Positions 33,324 to 41,762 of a stretch of 64,000 bases of DNA are shown here, piece by piece. The translations under genes were made by a program, and so were the position numbers. Where the stretch lies: positions 1,235,001-1,299,000 of the forward strand of contig NZ_JAFHKM010000002.1 in the NCBI RefSeq assembly GCF_016937515.1, written 5' to 3'. This DNA comes from Cohnella algarum. Its GTDB lineage: Bacteria; Bacillota; Bacilli; Paenibacillales; Paenibacillaceae. Each line of letters begins with the position of its first letter. Positions within the stretch are counted from its first letter, which is position 1. The notes under the pieces were generated by a model, which was not told the origin of the DNA, did not search any database, and saw only the letters and a list, made by a program, of their open reading frames with translations.

Positions 33324-34211
33324 ATGAACGACCTTGCAATCGAAACGAAAGGGCTGCGGAAATCGTTCGGCCGCCATACCGTGCTTGACGGAATCGACCT
33401 GACGGTCCCCGCGGGCGCCGTCTATGCGCTGCTCGGCCCGAACGGCGCGGGCAAAACGACGCTGATTCACATTTTATCGACGCTCGTCCCGCCGGACGAA
33501 GGCTTGGTCCGGGTGGCCGGATTCGACGTCAAAACCGAAAAAAACAAGGTCAAACACGCCATCAGCCTTACCGGCCAGTTCGCCGCGGTCGACGAAATGC
33601 TGACCGCCGAAGAAAACTTGCGCATGATGGGCCGGCTGTCCGGGCTCTCGCCCGCCGAAACGACGGCCAGAGCCCGCCAGCTGCTGAACCGCTTCGACCT
33701 GGCCGCCGCGGCCCGCAAGCGCGTCAAAACCTACTCGGGCGGCATGCGGCGGCGGCTCGATCTCGCGATCAGCCTGGTCGTGCCGAGACCGATTCTGTTT
33801 CTGGACGAACCGACGACCGGCCTCGACACGACAAGCCGGCGGGCCCTGTGGGAGATCATCCTGCGTTTGAAGGAACAAGGGACGACCGTTTTTCTGACCA
33901 CGCAGTACCTGGAAGAAGCCGATCAGCTAGCCGATCTGATTTCCGTCATTTCGGGCGGGCGCGTCATCGCGACCGGAACGGCGAAGGAATTGAAATCGCG
34001 CGTGGCCGGCGAAGTGATCGAATTGCGAGGGGCGGACGACGAGCTGCTCCAGTCGCTTCCCACGACCGGGCATCTCGCGGACATTCGGGAAACGCTGGAC
34101 GGGTTGTATCCGCTGTTTCCGCGGGAAACCCGGGTCGCCATTCGCAAACCGAGCATGGACGACGTCTTTCTGTCGCTCACATCCAAAAAAAAGGAGGGAA
34201 TTCCGTCATGA
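33324..34211 (+). CDS. DrrA-type ABC efflux ATPase
   Basis: A 295-residue ATPase. Walker A is GPNGAGKTT, the signature YSGGMRRRLD, Walker B ILFLDEPTTGLD, and the switch region FLTTQYLEEAD. The C-terminal domain of about 70 residues (AIRKPSMDDVFLSLTSKK at the end) marks the DrrA/daunorubicin-resistance group, which drives export of antibiotics or other amphiphiles. ATG at 33324 behind GGAGAGGAG. Its stop overlaps the permease start (ATGA). Confidence 0.93.
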   Translation: MNDLAIETKGLRKSFGRHTVLDGIDLTVPAGAVYALLGPNGAGKTTLIHILSTLVPPDEGLVRVAGFDVKTEKNKVKHAISLTGQFAAVDEMLTAEENLRMMGRLSGLSPAETTARARQLLNRFDLAAAARKRVKTYSGGMRRRLDLAISLVVPRPILFLDEPTTGLDTTSRRALWEIILRLKEQGTTVFLTTQYLEEADQLADLISVISGGRVIATGTAKELKSRVAGEVIELRGADDELLQSLPTTGHLADIRETLDGLYPLFPRETRVAIRKPSMDDVFLSLTSKKKEGIPS

Positions 34212-34993
34212 TGACTCCAACGACAAGCAAGTCCGCCTCTTTTCTCGTGACGAACGCCGTCTTCATCGGGCGCAGCATCCGATTGAGCTTGCGCAATGCC
34301 GAAGCGCTGCTTATGGCCATTCTGCTGCCCGTTCTGCTGATGCTGATGTTTACGTATGTGTTCGGAGGGGCGATCGATACGAGCGGAAACTACGTCAATT
34401 ACGTCGTGCCGGGAATCATTCTGCTGTGCGCCGGCTTCGGCTCGTCCGGCACCGCGGTCGACGTCGCGCTCGATATGAAGAACGGCATCGTCGACCGGTT
34501 TCGTACGATGCCGATCCGCAGCCTCGGCGTCATTACCGGGCACGTCGTCGCGAGCCTGGCCCGCAATTTGCTGGCGACCGCCATCGTCATCGGCGTCGCG
34601 CTTCTCGTCGGGTTTCGGCCTTCCGCGAGCGCGCCGGAATGGCTGGCGGCGGTAGCCGTCATCGCTTTGTTCATCCTGGCGCTCACCTGGCTTTTCGCCG
34701 CCATCGGCATGGTCGCCGGCAGTCCTTCCGCCGCCAGCGGATACGGCTTCATCCTGCTGTTCCTCCCTTATTTGTCCAGCGCCTTCGTTCCGACCGACAC
34801 GATGCCGGATTGGCTGCAAGGCGTCGCGGACCATCAGCCGATTACGCCCGTCATTGAACTCATACGCGGCCTGCTGATGGGAACCCCGATCGGCTCGAAC
34901 GGCTGGCTGGCCGTCGGCTGGTGCGCGGCGATTTTGCTCGCGTCCGTCGTTTGGTGCCTCGCCGCGTTCCGCCGCAAGGCCGGGCGCCGGTAA
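34208..34993 (+). CDS. DrrB/ABC-2-type efflux permease
   Basis: A 261-residue permease with about six helices of the ABC-2 type. Marked segments are VVPGIILLCAGFGSSGTAVD after helix 2 and MKNGIVDRFRTMPI in the cytoplasmic loop, which is diagnostic of DrrB-like proteins. It forms the membrane channel for the ATPase encoded just upstream. A second ATG lies at 34211; 34208 is preferred since it overlaps the upstream stop. AAGGAGG lies ten bases before. Confidence 0.92.
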   Translation: MMTPTTSKSASFLVTNAVFIGRSIRLSLRNAEALLMAILLPVLLMLMFTYVFGGAIDTSGNYVNYVVPGIILLCAGFGSSGTAVDVALDMKNGIVDRFRTMPIRSLGVITGHVVASLARNLLATAIVIGVALLVGFRPSASAPEWLAAVAVIALFILALTWLFAAIGMVAGSPSAASGYGFILLFLPYLSSAFVPTDTMPDWLQGVADHQPITPVIELIRGLLMGTPIGSNGWLAVGWCAAILLASVVWCLAAFRRKAGRR

Positions 34994-35147
34994 GGCGGGA
35001 AGTCGGCAAACGCGGGATGCCGGATGCCGGCTAGGCAAAGGACGCGGACTAAGAAAACGTCTGGACGCGCCCTTGGCAAGCCGGACATCCCGGCCGCTCG
35101 CGAACTAAAGGGGCTTGCCGGACTTTCGCGAGGCCCGGCGTGGCTTC

Positions 35148-35327
35148 ATTGGATTTCGTCCAACCAAAACCGCTTTTTTTGCGAAGCTCGCCGGCTCCGT
35201 TGGATTTTGTCCAACCAGGCGAGGCCTTTCCGGCGATTTCGGCCTCATTTCAAGTTCTTCGTTGGATAAAATCCACTCTAGACCGAGTTTTCCTCGCTTT
35301 TCGCTCTGTCCGTTGGATATAATCCAA
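35148..35327. repeat. Palindrome element P1, copy C
   Basis: Boxes at 35148, 35199, 35261 and 35312 (steps 51, 62, 51): TTGGATTTCGTCCAA, TTGGATTTTGTCCAA, TTGGATAAAATCCAC, TTGGATATAATCCAA. It sits between the efflux pump and its likely TetR regulator, so it may have entered an old three-gene locus. Confidence 0.9.
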
Positions 35328-35701
35328 CATAAGCCCCTCACCTGACCACCGCTTCCCCCGCCGCACGATCGACCGACCGCCGCCATGCAGCGAACCGCCG
35401 GCCGGGAGCTCAGTCAAGCGGCAGTTCAAGCTTATCTCATCGAATTCGGCAACTTCGGCAACTTGTCCGTTTTGGCAGGTGCGGAAAAATAACTCATCTC
35501 AACGACGGAGACGGGCTTTATTTTTGCTTTCTCCTTGCGTTCTTTGAAGCCTTCGTCTTGATTTAACTTTAAATAACCGGGAAAAATCGGGGATTGCCGA
35601 ACCGTTATGGTTGAAAATCATCCATACTCCAGGATGGTTCCCTATCGCAGATAAAGCTTAAACGCAGCGGATTCCTTTCGGAGATCCGCCGCACGGATTC
35701 T
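35328..35701. other. Gene-free stretch before the TetR terminator
   Basis: I see no coding sequence. A hairpin GCGGAT...ATCCGC at 35667-35689 has no T-run. CATCC...GGATGG near 35620-35640 is a second weak hairpin. Confidence 0.4.
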
Positions 35702-35729
35702 AAAAAATCGCCGGCAAAACTTTCCGGCG
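35702..35729 (-). terminator. Terminator of the TetR gene
   Basis: On the minus strand CGCCGG and CCGGCG pair around a 9-base loop, followed by ATTTTTTA. It lies 45 bases beyond the TetR stop. Confidence 0.8.
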
Positions 35730-35773
35730 TTCTCCGCGAAACCGGGCAAACCGATTCTGTGCCCCGGCCCCGT

Positions 35774-36574
35774 CTACTCGCCCTCGTTCGCCCCGGCGTT
35801 TTTGGAGGCGAGGTAATGCTCGATCCCGTCCAAAATCCGCTCCAGCCCGAAATCGAAATCGTTGCCGACCGTATTTTCGACCTCGCTTTCTTCCGTATAC
35901 GCGCCGGACGCGACGATCGGATACAGGTCCGGAAAGCGTTCGGGATCGAGCAGCAGCTTGAGGGCGGCCCCGTAGCCGACTCCGCTGAACGTTCCCAGGT
36001 CGGAGCCGGCCTGAATGGCCCGGTCCATGTCCCGCTGGAGAATGCCGGCCGAACGCGAGTAGCCGCTGAGCAGCAAGACGATCGACATTTTCTCGAAATC
36101 GTTCAACGGAAATCGGCGAAGCGGCCGAAGCGCCCAGTCGACCACCCGCAAATTGTTCGGCCCGAGCGGGACGCCCGTAATCGGAATATCCGCAAACCAC
36201 GGGTGAACCCGGAACACCTGAATGCATGCCGCGACATATTCCCGCATGCTTTGCCGCCAGTCCTTCTCCGGGTCGTCGGGCGGAATCGGAATCTCGCATA
36301 CGGCGTCCTGCATAAGGAAAAGCAGGTCCTCCTTGCCGGATATGTACCGGTAGAGGGACATCGGCGTAAACCCGAGCCTGGAGGCGACCCGATTCATCGA
36401 AACCGCGGGCAGCCCGTCCGAGTCGGCAATCTCGATCGCCGCGTCGACGATTTTTTTGACGTTTAATTCGCCCTTCGGGCCTCTCCGGGACGGCTTGGCC
36501 AATCCCCAACTGAGCTTGGCTCCGTTCGGAAAGTTTTTGAACGCTTCGTGGTCCGAAAAATCATGGCTATCCAT
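35774..36574 (-). CDS. TetR-family transcriptional regulator
   Basis: A 266-residue repressor. After an N-terminal tail of about 30 residues comes the helix-turn-helix domain (about 36-85: KKIVDAAIEIADSDG, then VASRLGFTPMSLYRYISGKED). The C-terminal ligand and dimer domain is of the larger TetR_C type found with antibiotic efflux pumps. The operator-like CTGTAAACAG upstream of its own start is also found upstream of the efflux pump 3 kb away, so it likely represses both. ATG at 36574. Confidence 0.92.
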   Translation of the reverse strand: MDSHDFSDHEAFKNFPNGAKLSWGLAKPSRRGPKGELNVKKIVDAAIEIADSDGLPAVSMNRVASRLGFTPMSLYRYISGKEDLLFLMQDAVCEIPIPPDDPEKDWRQSMREYVAACIQVFRVHPWFADIPITGVPLGPNNLRVVDWALRPLRRFPLNDFEKMSIVLLLSGYSRSAGILQRDMDRAIQAGSDLGTFSGVGYGAALKLLLDPERFPDLYPIVASGAYTEESEVENTVGNDFDFGLERILDGIEHYLASKNAGANEGE

Positions 36575-36606
36575 CTATCCGTCCTCCGCAGGCAACCCCA
36601 AAAAGT

Positions 36607-36629
36607 GTGTATCCTGTAAACAGTATATC
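36607..36629. promoter_or_regulatory. TetR operator candidate upstream of its own gene
   Basis: GTGTATCCTGTAAACAGTAT with inner palindrome CTGTAAACAG (36614-36623). Its complement shares ATACTGTTTA and ATACAC with the efflux-pump promoter region at 33276-33295. Confidence 0.6.
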
Positions 36630-36667
36630 ATAATCATGGACCGGGAGCCGGATCGGATCGCCAAAAA

Positions 36668-36691
36668 GAAGGCCTTTCCCGAACGGGAAAG
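36668..36691 (-). terminator. Terminator of the DUF4183 gene
   Basis: CTTTCCCG and CGGGAAAG pair with a 2-base loop; CTTCTTTTT follows on the minus strand. Confidence 0.78.
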
Positions 36692-36723
36692 ACGCTTTTA
36701 AATCGTTTCGCCGGCCGGCGGCT

Positions 36724-37107
36724 TCAGGTATTGACCGTCGACGTCGAAGCCGGCGCGAAATTCAGCACTTCGAGCACAACCGGGGAATCCGCAAGGATGG
36801 GGTCTCCGCCTGCGGGGACGGCGATGGCAAGCGAACCGACGCCGGTGGCGCCGGGCGTATAGGTGCAAATGCCTTCCATTTGAAGGACGCCGTTGACGTA
36901 TACGCTGAAATAGCTGTTGTCCGTCGCCAACGCCGGCAGTGCCGCGACCGCCGCGCCGGTATTGTCGAAAAAGCTGGCGGCATCGATGCTGAGCGTCGCT
37001 CCCGCGGCCGTTTCCGCCGTCGTCACGTAAAAAAACTTGTCGGAGGCGGGTCCGACCGTCACCGACGTCTGGATCGAGACGGCGAGTTTCATTAGTTGCA
37101 ATGCCAT
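36724..37107 (-). CDS. DUF4183-domain protein
   Basis: A 127-residue protein matching the DUF4183 domain, a beta-rich module found at the C-terminus of exosporium collagen-like proteins in Bacillales. It keeps FFDNTGAAVAALPALATDNS and YFSVYVNGVLQ, also seen in its neighbour as YYNLYVNGVLQ. No signal peptide, as usual for spore-surface proteins made in the mother cell. ATG at 37107 has AAGGAGG eight bases upstream. Confidence 0.78.
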   Translation of the reverse strand: MALQLMKLAVSIQTSVTVGPASDKFFYVTTAETAAGATLSIDAASFFDNTGAAVAALPALATDNSYFSVYVNGVLQMEGICTYTPGATGVGSLAIAVPAGGDPILADSPVVLEVLNFAPASTSTVNT

Positions 37108-37211
37108 GAGATGAACCTCCTTTCCCAAAAGGAGTTGCGCGTAGCTTTATACCATATTCAAGGAAAGATTCGACAGCTTGTGCGCATCCCTTGGGAAAAG
37201 AACACCGGTTT

Positions 37212-37844
37212 TCAGGAAACGCGGACGAGGAAGCCGACCGATTCGAGAATGATCGGAGCGCCCGCAATAATCGTCTGGCCCGTCGGCGCCAACGCAACCG
37301 AGCGCGAATCCACGCGATAAAGGCTTCCCTCCTGCAAAACCCCGTTCACGTACAAATTATAGTAACCGGATCTCCCGAAGTCCGGAAATTCGGTCGCGGG
37401 CTCGCCCTGATCGTTCTCGAACCGTTCCGCGGCCAAAACTTGCGGCTCCGACATTGAAATCGCGGAGGGAGGAACGAAGAAAAACCGCTGCACGACCGGA
37501 TGAACGGAGATGGCAGGCCATGCGGCCGGATCCGTTGGTCCCGCCGGACCCTCCGGTCCTGCAGCATCCGCAAAGCCTGCGGGACCCGCAGGGCAGGCAA
37601 GCCCAGCCGATCCGATCGGCCCGACCGGTCCTGCCTGCCCCTGCGGCCCGGGAGCGCCCGGCGGCGGATCGGCGAACCCGGCCTGCCGGAGCAATCGCGG
37701 CGGCGAGACGCGCTTTTTGCGGCATGCCGCGCTCGGCCGCCGGGCTTTGCGGCGGCGCCGCTGGCGCGGTCTCTTTTTGGAGAGAGCCGGGCAGGGGCGG
37801 ATTTTTCGCTTGCGCCGCTTTTTTTTGCGGGAGATGGACCTCAT
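37212..37844 (-). CDS. Collagen-like protein with C-terminal DUF4183 domain
   Basis: A 210-residue protein in three parts. Residues 1-56 are very basic (Lys/Arg-rich). Residues about 58-110 are Gly-X-Y collagen triplets (PGAPGPQGQAGPVGPIGSAG and on), partly broken by PADP- and AWP-type interruptions. The rest is a DUF4183 domain ending YYNLYVNGVLQ and beyond. Family knowledge: such trimers make the hair-like nap of the exosporium (BclA-like). The neighbouring DUF4183-only protein may co-assemble. ATG at 37844 follows GGGGGAG. Confidence 0.82.
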   Translation of the reverse strand: MRSISRKKKRRKRKIRPCPALSKKRPRQRRRRKARRPSAACRKKRVSPPRLLRQAGFADPPPGAPGPQGQAGPVGPIGSAGLACPAGPAGFADAAGPEGPAGPTDPAAWPAISVHPVVQRFFFVPPSAISMSEPQVLAAERFENDQGEPATEFPDFGRSGYYNLYVNGVLQEGSLYRVDSRSVALAPTGQTIIAGAPIILESVGFLVRVS

Positions 37845-38012
37845 CGCTCTCTCCCCCCTTTTGGCATGATGTATATTGTATGCGCCTGCCTTGCGAAGCG
37901 CACTTCCTTTTCCGGCGCAAAAAGAAACCCCTCCGCTCGCGAAAGGGCCTCGCCGGGCCCCCGCCGCTCAAAGGAGAGGTTGGTTTTATTCATCGAGCCC
38001 GCAAACCGCGGT

Positions 38013-39530
38013 TTAGCCGTTTTGCTTCTTCTCCGCGACCCAGGCGTCCAGTTGCTTTTGCAGCTCCGCATGCACCTTTTCGACGCCGGCTTTTTTCAGC
38101 TTGTCGATATATTCCGGCAAATATTCGGCGGGATCGACCGTGCCCGTGAACAGCAGCGGCTCGTATTCGGCCCGGATGGCCGCCACGTTGGCGTTTTCCG
38201 CCTTCACCGCCGTATCGTCGAAATTGAACCCGAACGTCGGCTGCACGACGGCGGACTGGTTCCACTCCTCGGTGACCTCCCACGTATCTTCCGCCTGGCC
38301 TTCGATCAGATAGCCGTTGAACACGTTGCCGAACACCCAGTTGGAAGCCGTATAGCCTCCGTTCGGATTCGTTTTGACGATGTTGTCGCTCAGCTTCTCG
38401 TAGTGCTTCCCTTCCAAACCGAAGCTCAGCAGGTTGAACAGCTCCCGGTCCGTATTGACCAGTTCGATCAGCATCATGGCGCGCTCCGGATTTTTGGAGG
38501 TGCGGCTGATTGCCGTCAGCGTCGCGATATTGGAGGTACGGGTCGTCGTCACGTCCGTGAGCGGAATGCCGATGATGTCCCGGCCGCCGTTTTTCGCCTT
38601 GATTTCCGCTTCGTAGCCCGGCTTCATCGTGTATTCGATGGACGCGGCGAACGTGCCGTTATGGCTGCTGTCGATCTGCTTGACCGTGGACGCGTCCTCG
38701 TTGATATAGCCTTTTTCGAACCAGCTGTGCATCAATTCGACGAATTGCTTGTATTCCGGCGAAGCTTCGAGGAAATTCACCTTATACGTCTCGTCCCCGA
38801 GCTTCACCCCGTAATCGTCGTAGCCCCAGAAAAACGGATGAAACTTCGTCAGCGGGCCGACGAGCATGAACGGTACGATGCCGGGCTCGTTTTGCTTGAT
38901 CAACTCGAGGAACGGCTCCAGGTCCTCATACCGTTTGACGCTGGCGGGGTCCAGCCCGTATTTGTCCGCATATTCCTTGATCACGTTGATGCCGTAGCGC
39001 GAAATGACCGTCTGGTAGTTCGGAACGGCATAGATTTGACCCTGGTGCTTCGTCGCGTCCCACGTAAAGTCCGGAATCGCTTTTTTCGTCTCGGGGGCGT
39101 ATTCGTCGATCAGATCGTCGAGCGGCAGGAACGCGCCCTTTTTCACGTTTTCGTCGTAGTTGAACGCCCAGTTCGCCGTCCAGACCAGGTCGAACTCCTC
39201 GCCCGCGGCGCTTGCCGTATTCAGCTTCGTCGTGTAGCTGCCGAAATCGATCGGCTTCAGCTTGACGGTCGCGTTGAGTTTCGGCTTGATGATTTTGTTG
39301 ACCTCGTCTTCGATCAGTTGCTGGTCCGGCGACACTTGGGCGACGCCGTAATACCACGTGAGCGTGACTTCGGGCAGCCCGCTCTCGCTTCCCGACGCGG
39401 AAGCCGGCGCGGACGATTCGCCGCTTGCCGCGGGCCCGTTGGTTCCCCCGCCGCTGCCGCCTCCGCTGCACGCCGTCGCGAACAAAGCCAGGCAAATCAT
39501 CAGAATGCCGACATACCGAACCTTTTTCAT
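38013..39530 (-). CDS. Lipoprotein solute-binding protein of the second sugar importer
   Basis: A 505-residue lipoprotein of the LplA/YtcQ-like class. Lipobox ATAC (cysteine about residue 21), Gly/Ser-rich tether, then a two-lobed sugar-binding fold. It is the last gene of an operon that starts with two permeases, an inverted order compared with the other two importers here. The start ATG at 39530 follows GGAGG. No signal for the exact sugar; the neighbouring beta-helix enzyme suggests a plant-polysaccharide fragment. Confidence 0.93.
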   Translation of the reverse strand: MKKVRYVGILMICLALFATACSGGGSGGGTNGPAASGESSAPASASGSESGLPEVTLTWYYGVAQVSPDQQLIEDEVNKIIKPKLNATVKLKPIDFGSYTTKLNTASAAGEEFDLVWTANWAFNYDENVKKGAFLPLDDLIDEYAPETKKAIPDFTWDATKHQGQIYAVPNYQTVISRYGINVIKEYADKYGLDPASVKRYEDLEPFLELIKQNEPGIVPFMLVGPLTKFHPFFWGYDDYGVKLGDETYKVNFLEASPEYKQFVELMHSWFEKGYINEDASTVKQIDSSHNGTFAASIEYTMKPGYEAEIKAKNGGRDIIGIPLTDVTTTRTSNIATLTAISRTSKNPERAMMLIELVNTDRELFNLLSFGLEGKHYEKLSDNIVKTNPNGGYTASNWVFGNVFNGYLIEGQAEDTWEVTEEWNQSAVVQPTFGFNFDDTAVKAENANVAAIRAEYEPLLFTGTVDPAEYLPEYIDKLKKAGVEKVHAELQKQLDAWVAEKKQNG

Positions 39531-39591
39531 GCCAGAACCCCTCCGTCAATCATTTTTAATTTATGAACATGGACAAAGCAGCTTCGCGCCG

Positions 39592-40488
39592 TTACCCCTT
39601 TAACGAACCTACCGTCATGCCTTGCACGAAATATTTTTGGAAAAACGGAAAAATGAACATCATCGGGCCCGCCACCAGAATGACCAGCGCCATCCGCATC
39701 GATTCGTTGGGCAACTGGCTCATGTCCAGCCCCAGGCTTTGGATGTACTCGCTGTTGTTGCGGAGAAAATCGAGCGTGTTCATAATCCGGACGAGCAGCA
39801 GCTGCAGCGGGACGAGTTTATCGTTGTCGATGAACAACAGCGCGTTGAACCACTCGTTCCAATAGTTGAACGCGATGAACAGGCCCAACGTCGCCAGCGC
39901 CGGCGTCGAAAGCGGGAGGATCATCTGGAAAAAGATGCGCCGCTCGCTCGCTCCATCGACCTTCGTGGATTCGATCAGCTCGTGCGGGATTTTGCCCATG
40001 AAGCCCTTCATGATGAGCACGTAGAAGGGAGACAGCATGCCGGGAAGGATGATCGCCCACAGCGAGTCTTTCAGGTGCAAATATTGCGTCATCAAAATGT
40101 AGAACGGCACCAGACCGCCCGAGAACAGCATCGTGAAAAAGATGTAAACCGTCAAGGGCACTCTCAGCCGGTAATCTCTTCTCGAAACGACGTACGCGAC
40201 CATGCTCGTGAGCAGCAGACTCAAGACCGTTCCGATGACGGTGATGAAAATGGTGTTGCCGTATGCCCGCAGCAAAGCGGCCGGCGACTGCAGAATGAAA
40301 TCGTACGCGACCAGGCTGAAACGGGACGGAATAAATGAATACCCGAACTCCGCCAGCGCCTTCTCGTCGGTCAGGGAAACGGATACGATGAGCAGAAACG
40401 GGGCCAGAATTCCGATCGACAGGAGCACGAAAAACAGATGAAAAATCGCGTTGCTAACCCGGCCGCCCTTCAAAGCCGATTCGTTCAC
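39592..40488 (-). CDS. Carbohydrate ABC permease (LplC type)
   Basis: A 298-residue permease with the EAA loop ESTKVDGASERR near residue 185 and the C-terminus YFVQGMTVGSLKG of its group. Start chosen at GTG 40488 (VNESALKGG) because GGAGG lies ten bases upstream; the longer frame to 40908 has no such site and overlaps the next gene in another frame. It is 14 bases from the first permease gene. Confidence 0.9.
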   Translation of the reverse strand: MNESALKGGRVSNAIFHLFFVLLSIGILAPFLLIVSVSLTDEKALAEFGYSFIPSRFSLVAYDFILQSPAALLRAYGNTIFITVIGTVLSLLLTSMVAYVVSRRDYRLRVPLTVYIFFTMLFSGGLVPFYILMTQYLHLKDSLWAIILPGMLSPFYVLIMKGFMGKIPHELIESTKVDGASERRIFFQMILPLSTPALATLGLFIAFNYWNEWFNALLFIDNDKLVPLQLLLVRIMNTLDFLRNNSEYIQSLGLDMSQLPNESMRMALVILVAGPMMFIFPFFQKYFVQGMTVGSLKG

Positions 40489-40502
40489 GGATGCCTCGCC
40501 TC

Positions 40503-41468
40503 CTACCAAAGGGAATTTTCCTCGTTGATTTTGCGGACGACGTAGTTGGCCGCCACCACCAGCACAAACCCGACCAGCGATTGATACAGCCCCACCGCGG
40601 CCGCCATCGACGTGTCGCCGCTGACGCTGAGCGCGCGATAGACGAACGTGTCGATGATGTCGACCGAGTTGTACAGAAGAGGCGAATTCCCCGATACGAA
40701 AAAGTGAAGGCCGAAATCGCCGCGGAACATGCTGCCGATATTCATGATGAGCAAAATCGTGATGAGCGGAGCCAGCATCGGAATCGTGATTTTGCGGACC
40801 ATTTGAAACCGGGTCGCGCCGTCGATCCGCGCCGCCTCGTAATAAGACGGATCGATCGCGACGATGCCCGCGTAATAGACCAGCGCGGAAAACCCGATCG
40901 ATTTCCACAGGTGGGCCACCGTCAGAATGGCCGGCCAGTTGGCCGGTTCCAAGTACCAGCGAACCCGCTCCGCCCCGAACGCTTGCAGCACCTGGTTAAT
41001 GAAGCCGTAGTCGTGGTGGAGGAAAATTTCCGCCAAATACATGATGACGACCCAAGAGACGAAGGTCGGCAGAAACATGACGGTCTGGTAATACTTGCTC
41101 CATTTTCGCGAAATTTCGTTCAGCAGCACCGCCACGAGCAGCGCGCAGAGCGTCGTCACGATAAAAAACCAGACGTTGTAAAGAACGGTATTGCGGGTAA
41201 CGATATACGCCTTCTCGGTCAGGAAAAAAAATTCGAAGTTGGCGAGCCCGACCCACTCGCTCCCCCAGATGCCCTTGTCGTACCGGTAATTTTTGAACGC
41301 GATGATGACGCCGAACATCGTCAGATAGCTGAAGACGAAAATATAGATCGCCGCAGGGAGCGCCAGAAGGCTGAGCTCCTTGTCGCTGCTCCTGAGCCGG
41401 GGCTTTCGGCGGGATTTCGGCCTGCCTTCGGCGGCGGCGCCGGACAGGACGGCTTCGGATTGGCGCAT
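40503..41468 (-). CDS. Carbohydrate ABC permease (LplB type)
   Basis: A 321-residue permease with EAA loop YEAARIDGATRF and C-terminal KINEENSLW, the LplB/YteP signature. It is the first gene of the permease-permease-binding protein operon. TGAAAGCGCTGCCG at 41541-41554, about 75 bp upstream, resembles a cre site. The ATPase is presumably the shared one encoded elsewhere. Confidence 0.91.
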   Translation of the reverse strand: MRQSEAVLSGAAAEGRPKSRRKPRLRSSDKELSLLALPAAIYIFVFSYLTMFGVIIAFKNYRYDKGIWGSEWVGLANFEFFFLTEKAYIVTRNTVLYNVWFFIVTTLCALLVAVLLNEISRKWSKYYQTVMFLPTFVSWVVIMYLAEIFLHHDYGFINQVLQAFGAERVRWYLEPANWPAILTVAHLWKSIGFSALVYYAGIVAIDPSYYEAARIDGATRFQMVRKITIPMLAPLITILLIMNIGSMFRGDFGLHFFVSGNSPLLYNSVDIIDTFVYRALSVSGDTSMAAAVGLYQSLVGFVLVVAANYVVRKINEENSLW

Positions 41469-41540
41469 GCGTTCGGTCCCCCTCTCGTATGATGTCTCGC
41501 GGACGGCTCGATGCGGCCCGCTCCCTCATCATGGCACACC

Positions 41541-41554
41541 TGAAAGCGCTGCCG
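41541..41554. promoter_or_regulatory. Cre-like site upstream of the second importer
   Basis: TGAAAGCGCTGCCG matches the left half of the CcpA cre consensus and part of the right. I could not find a matching promoter with confidence. Confidence 0.4.
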
Positions 41555-41722
41555 AAATCCTAAAAATCGCATTTCGTATCAATTTCGATCGCCGGATTTG
41601 CGAATCGCACCAAAAATCGTTTCCGCGCAGGCGGTGCCATCGGCTTGAGGCCACGCAGGCGTCGCGGCCGGGCTTGCCGGAGCACTTTAACCGTCGATTT
41701 CGGCCGTTATTGTTATGCTGGC

Positions 41723-41757
41723 AAAAAGGAGCCGCCCTCGTCGATCCGGGCGGCTCC
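41723..41757 (-). terminator. Terminator of the beta-helix gene
   Basis: GGAGCCGCC and GGCGGCTCC form a 9-bp stem; TTTTT follows on the minus strand. It lies just past the stop and separates this gene from the importer genes. Confidence 0.9.
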
Positions 41758-41762
41758 AGCCG

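Noticed and set aside
40489..40908. N-terminal extension of the second LplC-type permease
   Set aside because: Shadow of the upstream permease; GTG 40488 has GGAGG in place.
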